A stretch of 64,000 nt of DNA, from contig JALIGW010000062.1 in assembly GCA_023053685.1 (NCBI GenBank), positions 975,501 through 1,039,500 of the forward strand. The letters run 5' to 3'. The notes beneath the pieces are model-generated. The model made no database searches. It saw only the letters and a list, made by a program, of their open reading frames with translations, and had not been told where the DNA came from. This DNA is from Diadophis punctatus similis (lineage: Eukaryota > Chordata > Lepidosauria > Squamata > Dipsadidae). This document shows, piece after piece, positions 49,040-61,513 of the stretch (positions within the stretch are counted from its first letter, which is position 1; each line of letters starts with the position of its first letter). A program made the position numbers and the translations under genes.

Positions 49040-50430
49040 TGTTAAGTTCTCATACTGAAGAGGCAGGAGACTGAGTGGCTTCAGCTCTTTATTAGGTCAT
49101 GGTGGGAAACAACAGCAACGACCCCAGCTGTAGCTTAGGTTTAAATAGAATAGCCCTGGCTTGGACCAACCTGTTGATGAGCAAATAAGCTGGACCGGAT
49201 TGGGAACTTCCAGCTAAGATGTAAATGTAGGGACATAACATCCCTCCCCCCTTAGTTCAACTCAACACATTTGCATACGTAGTCATCTAAATACGCTGGA
49301 CGTCTGGTGTCTCTAGATGACATGCGCAGCTCAGTTTGGGTGTCGACTTTGGGCGGAGAGGATGTGTTTTCCCTCTTTGGCTCCCTCTGTGGAACCTGCT
49401 GGAATACTTCAGGTGCTGTCTGGATTCTGCATGGAATTGAACCTCCATAATCGCTGGGTGGCACTTCTGGAACTTCAACTAAGTACTCCATCTCCCTCGT
49501 GTTAGAATTAGGTGTAAGGAAAATGACATTATTGCCCTTCTCCCACTCGGCATTTAGCAGCGGCCTATAGCGAAGCTGGTCTAAGTGCCGCCGCCATTTT
49601 CTCCCATCCTCCAAAAATATTATATATGATTTTGGCCCGGTAATTTTTTGGACCTCCTCAGGTAGCCATAGGGACCCCTCGGCGAAGTTCTTTGCAAATA
49701 ATGGATCTTTTATTTTGAACGACCTAACTTGCGCCGGAGTTTTTATTTCCTTTTGGTTTGAATAAGCGGGGTGTAATCTGTCTAGGGTGGACCGTAGCTT
49801 TCGGCCCATCAGTAATTCGGCAGGACTTTTCCCCGTGGCCGTGCTGGGGGTTATGTGTTGTCAAGTGAGGAGTGTGTCTACTCGGGCCTGCCAATCCCGC
49901 GGCCCAATGTGGCCCAATGACTCCTTTACTGATCTCACTGCTCGTTCTACTTGGCCGTTAGAACTCAGCTGGAATGGTGAGATGAGTGTGTGTTTGATAA
50001 ATTGGCTGGCTAGGTATCCCTCGAACTGTGTTGATGTGAGTTGAGGCCCATTGTCTGACACAATGGTGACATTATAGTTATGGAGGACCCCGTGTCGATT
50101 TGCATGTCACAATGAGAGCCTTCTATAAGAACCACTATTTTAATTTTTGAATTGTGTCGCTCTCTAACTTGATTAATTCAAATATAGTTTATCTCTTCTG
50201 GGGAGCATAGTTACCGCTGCGTCTGTGTGGACCCCTCTCATTCCATCGTGGTTCACCTTCACACCGCGGCTCACACTGGTAGAAATTTCAGCCGGTTCCT
50301 CTGTTCGGGATACAGGGGGGAAAACGAAGTGCCTGGCAGACTCTCGCAATGTGGCCAATTTTCCCACAGCGTCTGCAACTTGCCTCACAGAAATAGCAGG
50401 ATGTCCGGGGGTGCATTTCACCACAACTAG
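49040..50430 (-). mobile_element. Ty3/gypsy-2 remnant: LTR, integrase and gag knuckle (minus strand)
   Basis: An LTR at 49040-49240 (TGTTAAG...CATAACA) borders a polypurine tract (49241-49255). The minus strand then has an integrase C-terminal region (GRKLRSTLDRLHP, WLPEEVQKITGPKSYIIFLE; 49252-49809) and the core end with SDNGPQLTSTQF and SSNGQVERAVRSVK (49861-50061). A gag nucleocapsid piece follows at about 50325-50430, with CRRCGKIGHIARVC, a proper CCHC knuckle. Protease and reverse transcriptase are missing between them, so this is an internally deleted copy. Confidence 0.8.
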
Positions 50431-50675
50431 GCAACGGAGTTAGTTTCCCCCGCCCCGGCGCTGGTCTATGCGAAAAACATTTTCGCTTTCCTCATCTGAG
50501 CACTCGTCTGGGCTCTTGGATTGTACCTCGTTTACCTTGACTGCATGCGCAGAAGCTGGGTTTTTTGCACTGCACATGTGTGCTTGCAGTCATGCGCGAA
50601 GCACCCACGTGGTGCACAACATGCACATGCCAGCACAGCGCATCAGGAAGCGACCCAGCAGCAAAGAAAATCACC

Positions 50676-51820
50676 CCTGATGTAGATGATACTTGGGTCA
50701 AGATCAAAACACAGGAATTGGAAGTGTTTGCCAAACATATCAACTCTGTGGACAGATAGATCAAATTCACACGGGAAAATATTAAGAAAAATAGTCTAGC
50801 TGTCAAGGTTCCAATAACACCCCCAACGCAAGAAGACTCCGAGGCATGAGTGTCCTCAAAGCTCCATTTCATTAGAGGTGTCATATTGTCAAATCTGGGG
50901 AAATCCCGAATCTCAGAGTTCTGGGTTTCCCCAGCCAAGTGAAAGTTCAAGTCCCTGCCCAGCACCCACATCTCCATCACGTGGCCCAATCAAGCATCGT
51001 CTGAAGTAGAGATGCCTCCCAGTCACGCCACTCCAGCTGCAAGGGCATGATGTCCTTGACCTTCTGAGAAGGAATGTTATTTAGACTATATATCTCCCAT
51101 CAGGGGTGGGTTCTACTGCCGGTTCGCTTCCTCCCGCGCCGTGTGGCCGTGCCTCATGGGCGTGTGTGTGCAAAGCACGTGTGCATGCACAGTGGCAAAA
51201 ATAAAAAAAATCCAAAAAAATGAAAACAAGATGGCAACTGCATGCACAGTGCCGGAAACTCAACTTCTGCGCATGTGCAGAAGAAACAAAACGGGGGAAA
51301 ATTCCCCCCCCCAAAATTGAATTTTTTTTAAATCCCCCCCAAAAGCCAAAAACAAGATGGTGACTGTATTGAAAATGCCGGAAACTCAGCTTTTGCACAT
51401 GTGCAGAAGAAAAAAACCTGGAAATTTTTTTGAAAAAAATATATATGGAAATTTTTTTTAAAAAGATGGTGGCGCCCACGAACCGGCACCGAACAAAGCG
51501 GTTTCTTGACACAATCGTGATGTTGCCAGCGGGTCACTACCGGTTCAGGTGAACCGGTCCGAACCGGGAGGAACCCACCTCTGTCTCCCATACTCCATAT
51601 GACCCCCCCTCCCAGTTTCCCACAGTAGAAAATGTGGCAGGTCTGAATGCACATTACAGAAGGCTTAACATTGAAGTTTACAGAAAACCCCCACCCAGAG
51701 ATCAATATTTACATTTTGATTCTCACCACACACTGGAGCATAAAATGGGAGTAATCAGAACCCTACACCACCTGACTAAAGGTCTGCCTACCAGCAAAGA
51801 TGGGGAAAAAAACCTAACTA
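50676..51820 (+). mobile_element. Penelope-like element, split by insertions
   Basis: 50676-50795 encodes a catalytic-block-like DVDDTWVKIKTQELEVF and HINSVD. 51630-51820 encodes LNIEVYRKPPPRDQYLHF and LEHKMGVIRTLHHLTKG, typical of Penelope reverse transcriptases. About 270 unclassified bases and a MITE (51101-51583) lie between. The frame is broken. Confidence 0.7.
51101..51583. mobile_element. hAT-type MITE with 8-bp target duplication inside the Penelope element
   Basis: It begins caggggtgggttctac and ends ggaacccacctctg, and is flanked by tctcccat at 51093-51100 and 51584-51591. The interior repeats the gccggaaactcagcttctgc / cacatgtgcagaagaaa motif, also seen at 19180-19360 and 55770-55810. 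Confidence 0.88.
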
Positions 51821-51859
51821 ACCAACTAAGGCCTCAGAACTTGTGGCTATCCCAACAGG

Positions 51860-51975
51860 GCCTTCATCAAATCCAAAAAAAGACCCTTTCCATAATACAC
51901 AAAGAGAACAATAAACTGCTCAGAGTCCCTGCGAGATTGAGCGGCATTTGTTTGTTTGTTTGTTTGTTTGTTTGT

Positions 51976-52074
<99 letters not shown>

Positions 52075-52309
52075 TTTGTGATATTATATACCGCCTCATA
52101 GTGCAAGCACTCTCTAAGCAGTTTACACCATTAAGCAATGTATATATTTACATTGCCCCCAACAATCTGGGTCCTCATTTTACCTACCTCGGAAGGATGG
52201 AAGGCTGAGTCAACCCTGAGCCGGTGAGATTTGAACAGCTGAACTCAAATGATCAGTCAGCTAATGTAGCCTGCAGTACTTCTCTCTAACCACTGCGCCA
52301 CCTCGGCTC
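51860..52309 (-). repeat. Tail block, (TTTG)n/(TTTA)n microsatellite and SINE
   Basis: The retroelement tail ending gagattgagcggcat is followed by (TTTG)n and (TTTA)n at 51948-52077, then a minus-strand tRNA-derived SINE at 52080-52309 (minus-strand start gagccgaggtggcgcagtgg). Confidence 0.8.
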
Positions 52310-52384
52310 ATTCATATAAATCATATAAATCATATAAATACAAATAATAAAAATAAAATAAAAATACAAATACAAATACAAATA

Positions 52385-52396
52385 ATAAATAAATAA

Positions 52397-52444
<48 letters not shown>

Positions 52445-52660
52445 ATATACATGTAATTTTTTGCTACTGGTTATGTGGGTGTGGCTTGGTGGGTGTGGTG
52501 TGGCTTGGTGGGCGTGGCTTGGTGGTCATGGCAAGGGAAGGATACCGCAAAATCCCCATTCCCTCCCCACTCTGGGACCGGCCAGAGATGGTATTTGCCG
52601 GTTCTCCGAACTACTCAAAATGTCCACTACCGGTTCTCCAGAACCTGTCAGAACCTGCTG
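52385..52660. repeat. (ATAG)n microsatellite and MITE fragment
   Basis: An (ATAG)n run at 52396-52441 is followed by the MITE block with tgtgggtgtggcttggtggg and ggtatttgccggttctccg. Confidence 0.75.
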
Positions 52661-52714
52661 GACCAGGGGCTGGTCTTGATTCATTGCCCTTAAAAGTGCC
52701 ACCCCATTTCAGAA

Positions 52715-53580
52715 ACTCTCAGTTGCTGTCCTGCCATTTTAAGAAAAATGGGAAATCTGTCTTTTGAACAACAGGGGAATAAGGTCAAAAAAGGATGCTT
52801 GGAGGTCCCTTAATTCTTCTCTACCAGGATTTTATCTGGCCACCTCCCTGGAGCCGCTGGGCTGTGGGCCAAGGAGGGGAAAACCCCGTGGGTCAGAGCT
52901 GCACCTCTTGTTCCTGGAGTCCCACTGGCTGAGGATGAGAGCAATAGGGAAAACAGGCAGAAACAGGGGAAAACAGCCAATTTTACATAATTCTTACCAC
53001 TCCCACAGTGGTTTTTGGGGATGTTTGCTCTTATGCATGCTGTATCTTTACACATTGGGCCACTTTTATCTTATGAGTAGTTCACAACATTGTGTAGGAA
53101 CAATCAGTCTTTGTACAGGCAGCCCCTCCCTGGCCGCAGATGCAGAAGGGCCAGACCTCTCAAAGACAACATCTGTGGCCAAATTCTCTAGTGGCTTTTC
53201 CAGGAGAGCCCAAAGGCTGAGAAAGGAGGCATCTCCTGGATGGACAGTTATCATAGCAAAGATATCTCTAAATCTGTACTGGAATCAGAACTTTTTCTTT
53301 CATGGGATTCACAACCAGACCAAACCGTCTCCTTCCCTTATTGCTTCTAATCCTTCCGTCATGTTTTCCACATTTCTACAAAATCAGGAAAGTTATAGCA
53401 TGATTATTTACCTGGTACACACCTGTCCCCAGATTTGAAGTTTGGCTGTAAGTTCTTGCCTCTCCTATCCTCTCAAGAAAGCAGAACTCTTGAAACAGGC
53501 AGCATTTCAAAAGGAACTTTTATTAGGAGATAGTGATAGCAAGGGGAATAGGCAGGATCTGAAGTTCCCACACGAAAACG
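52715..53580. repeat. Duplicated module, copy 4, with truncated LTR (53447-53580)
   Basis: Almost identical to 22860-23720. The LTR (tgtaagttcttgcc start) breaks off after 134 bases at cgaaaacgtta and joins 20 bases of CR1 LINE sequence. Confidence 0.75.
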
Positions 53581-53600
53581 TTATACTGTGTTATCTAGTA

Positions 53601-54815
53601 CAGGGGTCCCCAATCTTTTGGACCTCAGGGACCATCAAGGTCATAATTTTAAGTCCCGCGGACCACCAAATTCATAATTTTAAATCCCATGGACCCTAAT
53701 TCATAATTTTAAGTCCCACAGACAACTAATATGATTTTTTTTAAAAAAGATAAATACATTTGTAAAATAATAATCAGAGAACTTTCATTTTATTAATATG
53801 AAATGCACCTATTTAATATAACAAAATTATAAATGCTTATTTAATTATAACAAAATCGTAAATGCTTATTTAATCATAACAAAATCTTTAAAGGTTGTTT
53901 AATTGTAACAAAATTATTAGAGTTAGTGTAATTATTACAAAATAATTGAAGCTTATTTGACAGTGGCTTGCTGATGTTGTTGGGAAAGTCAGTCCCATAT
54001 TCCAGAGCTGTAGCTGTAGTCCCTCCCCTCTCCTCCCCTCCCTTCCCCACTTTTCTTTCCTTTCCTTTCCTTCTTTCCTTCTTCCCTTCCCTTCCCTTCC
54101 CTTCCCTCCTTCCCTTTCCTTTCTTTTCCTTTCCTTTTTTCCATTTTCCTGCACCAGGGTGGAGGAGCTGCTCCAGATGTCCGGAAAGGGACGGACAATG
54201 TAATAATATTTTTTTAAAATCACAATCAAAGGGATTTGGGCAGCCAACGTTGGAAAAGGGAGCTTTGGAAAGCGCCAGCTGGATTCAAAAAGAGGAAGGG
54301 GTCTTTTTTCCCCAGAAAGAGCCGCAGGGAAAGAGCCAGGCAGGAGACAAGCCTTTGTGTGGAAAAGTCAAAGGCAAAGATACACTGCCTAACAGGTTCC
54401 CCCCCCCTCCTGGAACCGCTGTGCTCTTCTTCCTTTTTTTCCCGGCCGTAGCCACCCAGCTTCCAAAGATCCAGTATTTCCACCTCATCCAAAAGACAGG
54501 CCGGGGGTAGAGGATGGAAGGGGCTGTGAGGGCTTTGTGGGGTCCCCCGATGGGGGATAGCTTGAAGTAGACAAAGGGCTCAGCTTGGCATGTGAGAGCC
54601 AGTGCTGGGCTTGACCTGCTGGCTGGAGGGGAGCTGCTGTGGGGGACTGATGAGGTGGCGCTTGGGGCTTGGAGTGCTTGGGGCTTGGAGTGGTAAACCG
54701 CGTCCAGGAAGCAGTACAGCAGAGAGAAGCAGCCGGAGTCAATCCTAGCTTTGCTGTCCATTACGGATGCTAGATTGGCTCCCTGAAAACTCTCGTCTCT
54801 CGAGGAGCCCAGCCG
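53601..54815. mobile_element. hAT element, third copy, right-truncated
   Basis: The left end caggggtccccaatc is preceded by atctagta, matching the target-site half at 24904. It keeps about 200 bases (53765-53995) that are deleted in the 24912 and 59310 copies. It stops at cccagccga, inside the inverted-repeat loop, and joins gypsy sequence. Confidence 0.75.
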
Positions 54816-55735
54816 AAGTGGCTTCATGGGAGAGTTGGTTTTGGAACCAGCTGTGGTGCTGTGGCTTTCCATCGGCCCGGTGATCTCCGGTCTGGTTGTC
54901 CTCTCTCTTTGGTGTCCGGTTACTTTCTCATGTCATTGGCGTGCAATCCGCCGTCGACTTTTATGGCTACTCAGAACCACTCAGAAAGTCGGCTGATCTG
55001 AGTCCCCATTTTATTTATTTATTTATTTTATTTATTTTGCAATTCTTATATGCCGCCCTACTCGCAGAGGGACTCAGGGTGGCGTACAGCATATACAAGA
55101 ACATTGAATTTCCCCCTGAATCGGGGAGGCTCGTTCAGCGCTGCTCTTCCCTCCTCATGTTGGCCCCTGTAAGCCTGCACTTGATGTGGCTGGCAGTGTT
55201 TCTCAGCTCTAGTTTGTAGAGAGGGGAGGGGCTGTCTGCCCTGGGCAGCTTGCCTGTTGCGTGGGGGAGGCACTGGCTGCAGCCTCAGGCTCCTTCTCCT
55301 TCTGGCGGATGGAGAAGGGGGGCTACGTTCCCCTCTGCGTCTCCTCACTTCAAAGGGCTCAGCTGCAACCCCCTCTCTTTTGGGCGGCATGACGGCCCCT
55401 CATCACAAAGGGTAGCCCCGTCAAATTCCTTCCTCAGCTGCTCTATGGATCTCCCCAAGGGTTCTGTCAGGGTCTTTGGGAGCCTGGCCTGTTCCCAGTC
55501 GCCCATCCATTCCACTCTTCCTAGCTCGCTTGGGGGCTTCCCCCACTTTGGGTGCTAGGGTGGGGGAACTCGACCTCAGCTGCTTTAGGGATTCTTTTCC
55601 AACAATACTCATCCCTTTTTGCTTTGGTGGCTGGACCGGGCATTTCGGGTTTGATGGTCAGGGAGGGCTGCACTCCAATTGCGATTGGGCTGCTGAGTTC
55701 TGGAGGTCCCTCGTTAGAGGCAAGTTCAACAAAAT
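54816..55735 (-). mobile_element. Ty3/gypsy gag fragment captured between a hAT and a MITE fragment
   Basis: Matches 3515-4325 of the gene A intron element (for example ggctggaccgggcatttcgg and tagctcgcttgggggcttcc). It is interrupted by a small LINE-tail insertion at 55011-55107 (tatgccgccctactcgcaga). No LTR is attached, so it arrived by rearrangement rather than retrotransposition. Confidence 0.75.
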
Positions 55736-56215
55736 CCAAAAAAAATGAAAACAAGATGGCGACTGCATGCACAGTGCCGGAAACTCAGCTTCTGCACATG
55801 TGCAGAAAAAAAAACCTGGAATTTTTTTTGAAAAAAATATATGGAAAATTAAAAAAAAAAGATGGTGGGGCCCATGGACCAGCACCGAACAAACCGGTTT
55901 CCTGATGTAATCGTGATGTCACCAGCGGGTCACTATTGGTTCAGGCGAAACAGTCCGAACCAGGAGGAACCCACCTCTGTCTCCCATACTCCATAGATCC
56001 CCCCTCCCAGTTTCCCACAGTAGAAAATGTGGCAGGCCTGAATGCACATTACAGAAGGCTTAACATTGAAGTTTACAGAAAACCCCCACCCAGAGATCAA
56101 TATTTACATTTTGATTCTCACCACACACTGGAGCATAAAATGGGAGTAATCAGAACTCTACACCACCTGACTAAAGGTCTGCCTACCAGCAAAGATGGAA
56201 AAAAAAACTAACTAA
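55736..56215 (+). mobile_element. Truncated MITE and Penelope fragment, second copy
   Basis: 55740-55978 matches the right two thirds of the MITE at 51101-51583, including the tctcccat duplication on its right. 56020-56215 matches the Penelope segment at 51630 (VYRKPPPRDQYLHF). Confidence 0.75.
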
Positions 56216-56262
56216 CCAACTAAGGCCTCAGAACTTGTGGCTATCCCAACAGGGCCTAATCA

Positions 56263-56885
<623 letters not shown>

Positions 56886-57283
56886 GGAGGGCCACTTTTA
56901 TCTTATGAGTAGTTCAGAACATTGTGTAGGAACAATCAGGCTTTGTACAGGCAGCCCCTCCCTGGCCGCAGATGCAGAAGGGCCAGACCTCTCAAAGACA
57001 TCATCTGTGGCCAAATTCTCTAGTGGCTTTTCCAAGAGAGGCCAAAGGCTGAGAAAGGAGGCATCTCCTGGCTCTTTGACGGACGGTTATCATAGCAAAG
57101 ATATCTCTAAATCTGGACTGGAATCAGAACTTTTTTTCATGGGATTCACAACCTGACCAAACCGTCTCCTTGCCTTATTGCTTCTAATCCTTCCCACATA
57201 TTTTCCACATTTCTACAAAATCAGGAAAGTTACAGCATGATTATTTACCTGGTACACACCTGTCCCCAGATTTGAAGTTTGGC
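56886..57283. repeat. Duplicated module, copy 5 (left-truncated)
   Basis: Begins within the module at gggccacttttatcttatga and runs to the LTR at 57284, closely matching 23200-23588. Confidence 0.65.
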
Positions 57284-58351
57284 TGTAAGTTCTTGCCTCT
57301 CCTATCCTCTCAAGAAAGCAGAACTCTTGAAACAGGCAGCATTTCAAAAGGAACTTTTATTAGGAGATAGTGATAGCAATGGGAATAGGCAGGATCTGAA
57401 GTTCCCACATGAAAACGTTAGGTTAAAAGTTGTAGAATCCCCTCCCCTCTGTCCAGTCCAAAGCGAGCCAACCTCCAGGTGTGCAGTTGTTGTGAGAACC
57501 TCGAGCTGAAAAGGTAATAAGGAGTTGTCCTCAGGCACTGCATACTCATCTCTCTGTGTCTGAGACAAAACAGATGGACCCAGGCGCCTCCCACCTCTCT
57601 CCCATTCCCAGGAAGGTACATCAAAGTAAAAGGAAAGACCAAAGCTAGGAACAAGTCATAAGAACAGATGTTGTCACCTTCCGTTTGGATTATTGCAATG
57701 CGCTCTACATGGGGCTACCCTTGAAGAGTATCCGGAGACTTCAGTTGGTGCAAAATGCGGCTGCGCGTGCTGTGGTGGGTGTGCCATGGTACACCCACGT
57801 TACACCTATACTCCGCCAGCTGCATTGGTTGCCCATCGGTCTCCGGGTACAATTCAAGGTGTTGATCATCATCTTTAAAGCCCTTCATGGCTTAGGACCA
57901 GGTTACCTTCGGAACCGCATTTTGCCTCATACTTACCTTCAACCGGTTAGGGCTCACAGAGTGGGCCCCCTCCAGATCCCGTCTGCCAAGCAATGCCGGC
58001 TGGCGGGCCCTAGGGGGAGAGCCTTCTCTGTGGGGGCCCCCGCGCTCTGGAACCAACTTCCCCCGGAGACCCGAACCATCCCCACCCTGCTGGCCTTCCG
58101 AAAAGCCGTCAAGACATGGCTCTTCCTGCAGGCAGGGGGTAGAGACTAGTCCATCTGAGCTCTCCCCCGGGTATGTCTGGTTGGTGAATATTTTTTAACT
58201 GTTCAATTTTTAAAAACTTTTTAACTTGGTTTTTAATTACTGTTTATTATCTAGTGTTCTTGTATATTGCTGTACACCGCACTGAGTCCCTCGGGAGTAG
58301 GGCAGCATATAAGAACAAACAAACAAACAAACAAACAAACAAACAAAGAAA

Positions 58352-58402
<51 letters not shown>

Positions 58403-58468
58403 ATGTTACCAAGTTCCCCCTCCCACCGGAATGGCAGCACCCCAATAGGGATCTATGGGGACCTGACA
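57284..58468. mobile_element. Solo LTR split by an L2-like LINE
   Basis: Same LTR as 23589-24038, with start tgtaagttcttgcc and end gggacctgaca, then ttggc. The LINE insertion at 57673-58402 accounts for the extra length. Confidence 0.8.
57673..58402 (+). mobile_element. L2-like LINE, strongly 5'-truncated, with short target duplication
   Basis: It encodes only the RT C-terminal part (LDYCNALYMGLPLKSIRRLQ to FRKAVKTWLFLQAG), followed by the 3' UTR and (AAAC)n/(AAAT)n. The string atgtt is found on both sides (57668-57672 and 58403-58407). The unit 1 LTR (about 23983) is the empty site. Confidence 0.85.
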
Positions 58469-58473
58469 TTGGC

Positions 58474-60794
58474 AGAATAGAATAGAATAGAATAGAATAG
58501 AATAGAATAGAATAGAATAGAATAGAATAGAATAGAATAGAATAGAATAGAATAGAATAGAATAGAATTCTTTATTGGCCAAGTGTGATTCGACACACAA
58601 GGAATTTGTCTTAGGTGCATATGCTCTCAGTGTACATAAGGAGAATAAAATACATTCATCAAGAATAAAAAGGTACAACACTTAGTGATCGTCAAGGTTA
58701 CTTAATAAGCTATCAAATCGTACTAGGAAACAAATAAAAACAATTGAAAGATACAAGCAACATGGTTATAGTAATAAGTGAGAAGAGATAGATACTAGTA
58801 AGGAAGAGAAGAATAATAGTAATACAGTCTTAGTAAATTATTTGACAGTGTTGTGGGAATTAGTTGTTAAGCAGAGTGATGGCATTTGGGGAAAACCTGT
58901 TCTTGTGTCTAGCTGTTCTGGTGTGCAGAGTCCTATAGCATCTTTTTGAGGGTAGGAGTTGAAGCAGTTTGTATCCATGATTTGAGGGGTCTGTAAATAT
59001 TTTCACAGCCCTCTTTTTGACTCGTGCAGTATACAATCCTCAATGGAAGGCAGGTTGTGTCTGTCTTGTTGGGTTGCAGAGCCAAACCAGACAGTTATAG
59101 AGGTGCAGATGATAGACTCATAATTCCTCTGTAGAACTGTATCAGCAGCTCCTTGGGCAGTTTGAGCTTCCTGAGTTGGCGCAGAAAGAACATTCTTTGT
59201 TGTGCTTTTTTGATGACGTTTTTGATGTTAGGTGACCATTTTAGACCTTGCAATATGGTAGAACGTAGAAATTTTAAGGTCTCTACTGTTGATACTGTGT
59301 TGTCTAGTACAGGGGTCCCCAATCTTTTGGACCTCAGGGACCATCAAGGTGATAATTTTAAATCCCGCGGACCACCAAATTCATAATTTTAAATCCCACG
59401 GACCCTAATTCATAATTTTAAGTCCCGCAGACAACTAATATGATTTTTTTAAAAAAAAGATAAATACATTTGAAAAATGTATTTATCCTTTTTATCCCCT
59501 CCCTTCTCCCCTTTCCTTTCCTTCTTCCCTTCTTCCCTTCCCTTCCCTTTCCTCCTTTCCTTTCTTTTCCTTTCCTTTCCTTTCCTTTCTTCCCTTTTCC
59601 TGCACCAGTGTGGAGGAGCTGCTCCAGATGTCCGGAAAGGGACGGCCAATTTAATAATAATATTTTTAAAAAATCACAATCAAAGGGGATTTGGGCAGCC
59701 AACATTGGAAAAGGGAGCTTTGGAAAGTGCCAGCTGGATTCAAAAAGAGGAAGGGGTCTTTTTTTTTTCCAGAAAGAGCTGCAGGGAAAGAGCCAGGCGG
59801 GAGACAAGCCTTTGTGTGGAAAAGTCAAAGGCAAAGATACCCTGCCTAACAGGTTCCCCCCGTCCTGGAATCGCTGCTGCTCTTCTTCCTTTTCTTCCCA
59901 GCCGTAGCCACCCAGCTTCCAATGATCCAGTATTTCCACCTCATCCAAAAGGCTGGCCGGGGGCAGAGGATGGAAGGGGCTGTGAGGGCTTTGTGGGGTC
60001 CCCCGATGGAGGATGGCTTGAAGTAGACAAAGGGCTCAGCTTGGCAAATGAGAGCCAGCGCTGGGCTTGACCTGCTGGCTGAAGGGGAGCTGCTGTGGGG
60101 GACTGATGAGGTGGCGCTTGGGGCTTGGAGTGGTAAACTGCATCCAGGAAGCAGTACAGCAGAGAGAAGCAGCCGGAGTCAATCCTAGCTTTGCTGTCCA
60201 TTACGGATGCTAGATTGGCTCCCTGCAAACTCTCGTCTCTCGAAGAGCCCAGCCGACGTTTCCTGTGGCGCTTCAGTGAGCGCTCCTCGAGAGATGAGAG
60301 TTTGCAGGGAGCCGATCTAGCATCCGCAATGGACAGCAAACCTATGGTTGAATCTGGCTGTTTCTCTTTCCTATCAGGCGGCCAAGCTAACTGCCTGAAG
60401 GACCCTATCCTGTCTCTGGGAGTCAAAACACTGAAGCACGAGCGGCGCGGGAAACTTCAGTCGGGCTCCTCAAGAGAAATGCAAAGATTTCTCTGTGGAC
60501 CACCAAAATTTTCCCACGGACCACCAGTGGTCCGCGGACCACTGGTTGGTGACCTGTGGTCTAGTATTGTAAAAGGTGGAAGTATGGGAGGGTTTCTCCT
60601 AAAGTCTACCACCATTTCTACAGTTTTGCGTGTGTTCAGTTCCAGGTTGTTCCGGTCGCACCACAAGGCTAGTTGTTCAACCTCCCATCTGTATGTGGTT
60701 TCATCATTGTCTCGAATGAGACCGATCACTCTTGTATCATCTGCAAACTTCAGTATTTTAACAGAGGGATCTTTTGAGATGCAGGCATTGTACA
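58474..60794 (-). mobile_element. CR1/L3-type LINE with nested hAT, second copy
   Basis: Near-identical to 24044-26400, including the (AATAG)n tail (58476-58565) and the RT segments. A short deletion near 59058 removes part of the 3' region. Confidence 0.8.
59310..60558. mobile_element. hAT-type element nested in the CR1 LINE, second copy
   Basis: Same ends as 24912-26164, with the gtctagta duplication at 59302-59309 and 60559-60566. It was duplicated together with its surroundings. Confidence 0.85.
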
Positions 60795-61449
60795 GGTTTC
60801 GGCCATTGGACTACTGGTCCGTTACTCTGGATTGGAAATTGGGTTCTGCTTACAACCAGCCAGCAAGAAAAGAGTATCATTCTAGAGACATCTCATGTTG
60901 TAGTAGCCCCATCGTTGCCTTTTGGCTGTCAGGACTGTCATCCTGCTATGCCATCCTTCGCTATCTGCCAGTCTGACATATTCAACAGGGGGAGGAAAGA
61001 ACTGCAGGTTGGGATAAGGGGGGTGGGGTAGCATGAGAGAAATCAAAACTATGCATTGTGCAACTGCCAACAGTTCCAAGATCACACTGCAATGCAGAAC
61101 CATCCAGCCTTCAAAGCCAGGGACCATTACCCAAACAATTTGTTAGAATCTAATTGGACATTAAAGATAACCAGAGTGGAAGGGGGTAAGATGGGAAAAG
61201 GATTGCATATGAAAATCCAAGATCCAGTTTTGCTTCTTCTCTAACCACTTGGCTTTAGTAAAGTGTGCTTTCATTAACAATGGATTTTAGAGTCTTATTT
61301 TTTTAACTGACCAAGTTGACATAATGGCTTTCCTTGGAAGCAAAAGCAGTAATCCCCCCCTATAGAATGAAGGATTACCCATGTGCTGTTTAATTAACAG
61401 AGGTGTGTTTTGATCAAGGAACAAGGAAACAGTTTGTGGTGTTGTGACT

Positions 61450-61470
61450 ATTGGCCCAAAGGGATAAAAG
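61450..61470 (+). promoter_or_regulatory. Core promoter of gene C: inverted CCAAT box and TATA-like box
   Basis: ATTGG at 61450-61454 and GATAAAAG at 61463-61470 stand about 50 bases before the start codon, as in gene B. Confidence 0.6.
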
Positions 61471-61513
61471 CAGAGGGTCCAGGGCAGGCGGCAGTCGGAG
61501 TCCAGCGGGCACC

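Noticed and set aside
51328..51705. Minus-strand ORFs with FSSAHVQKLSFRH-type repeats
   Set aside because: They derive from tandem motifs inside a MITE whose borders and target duplication are clear.
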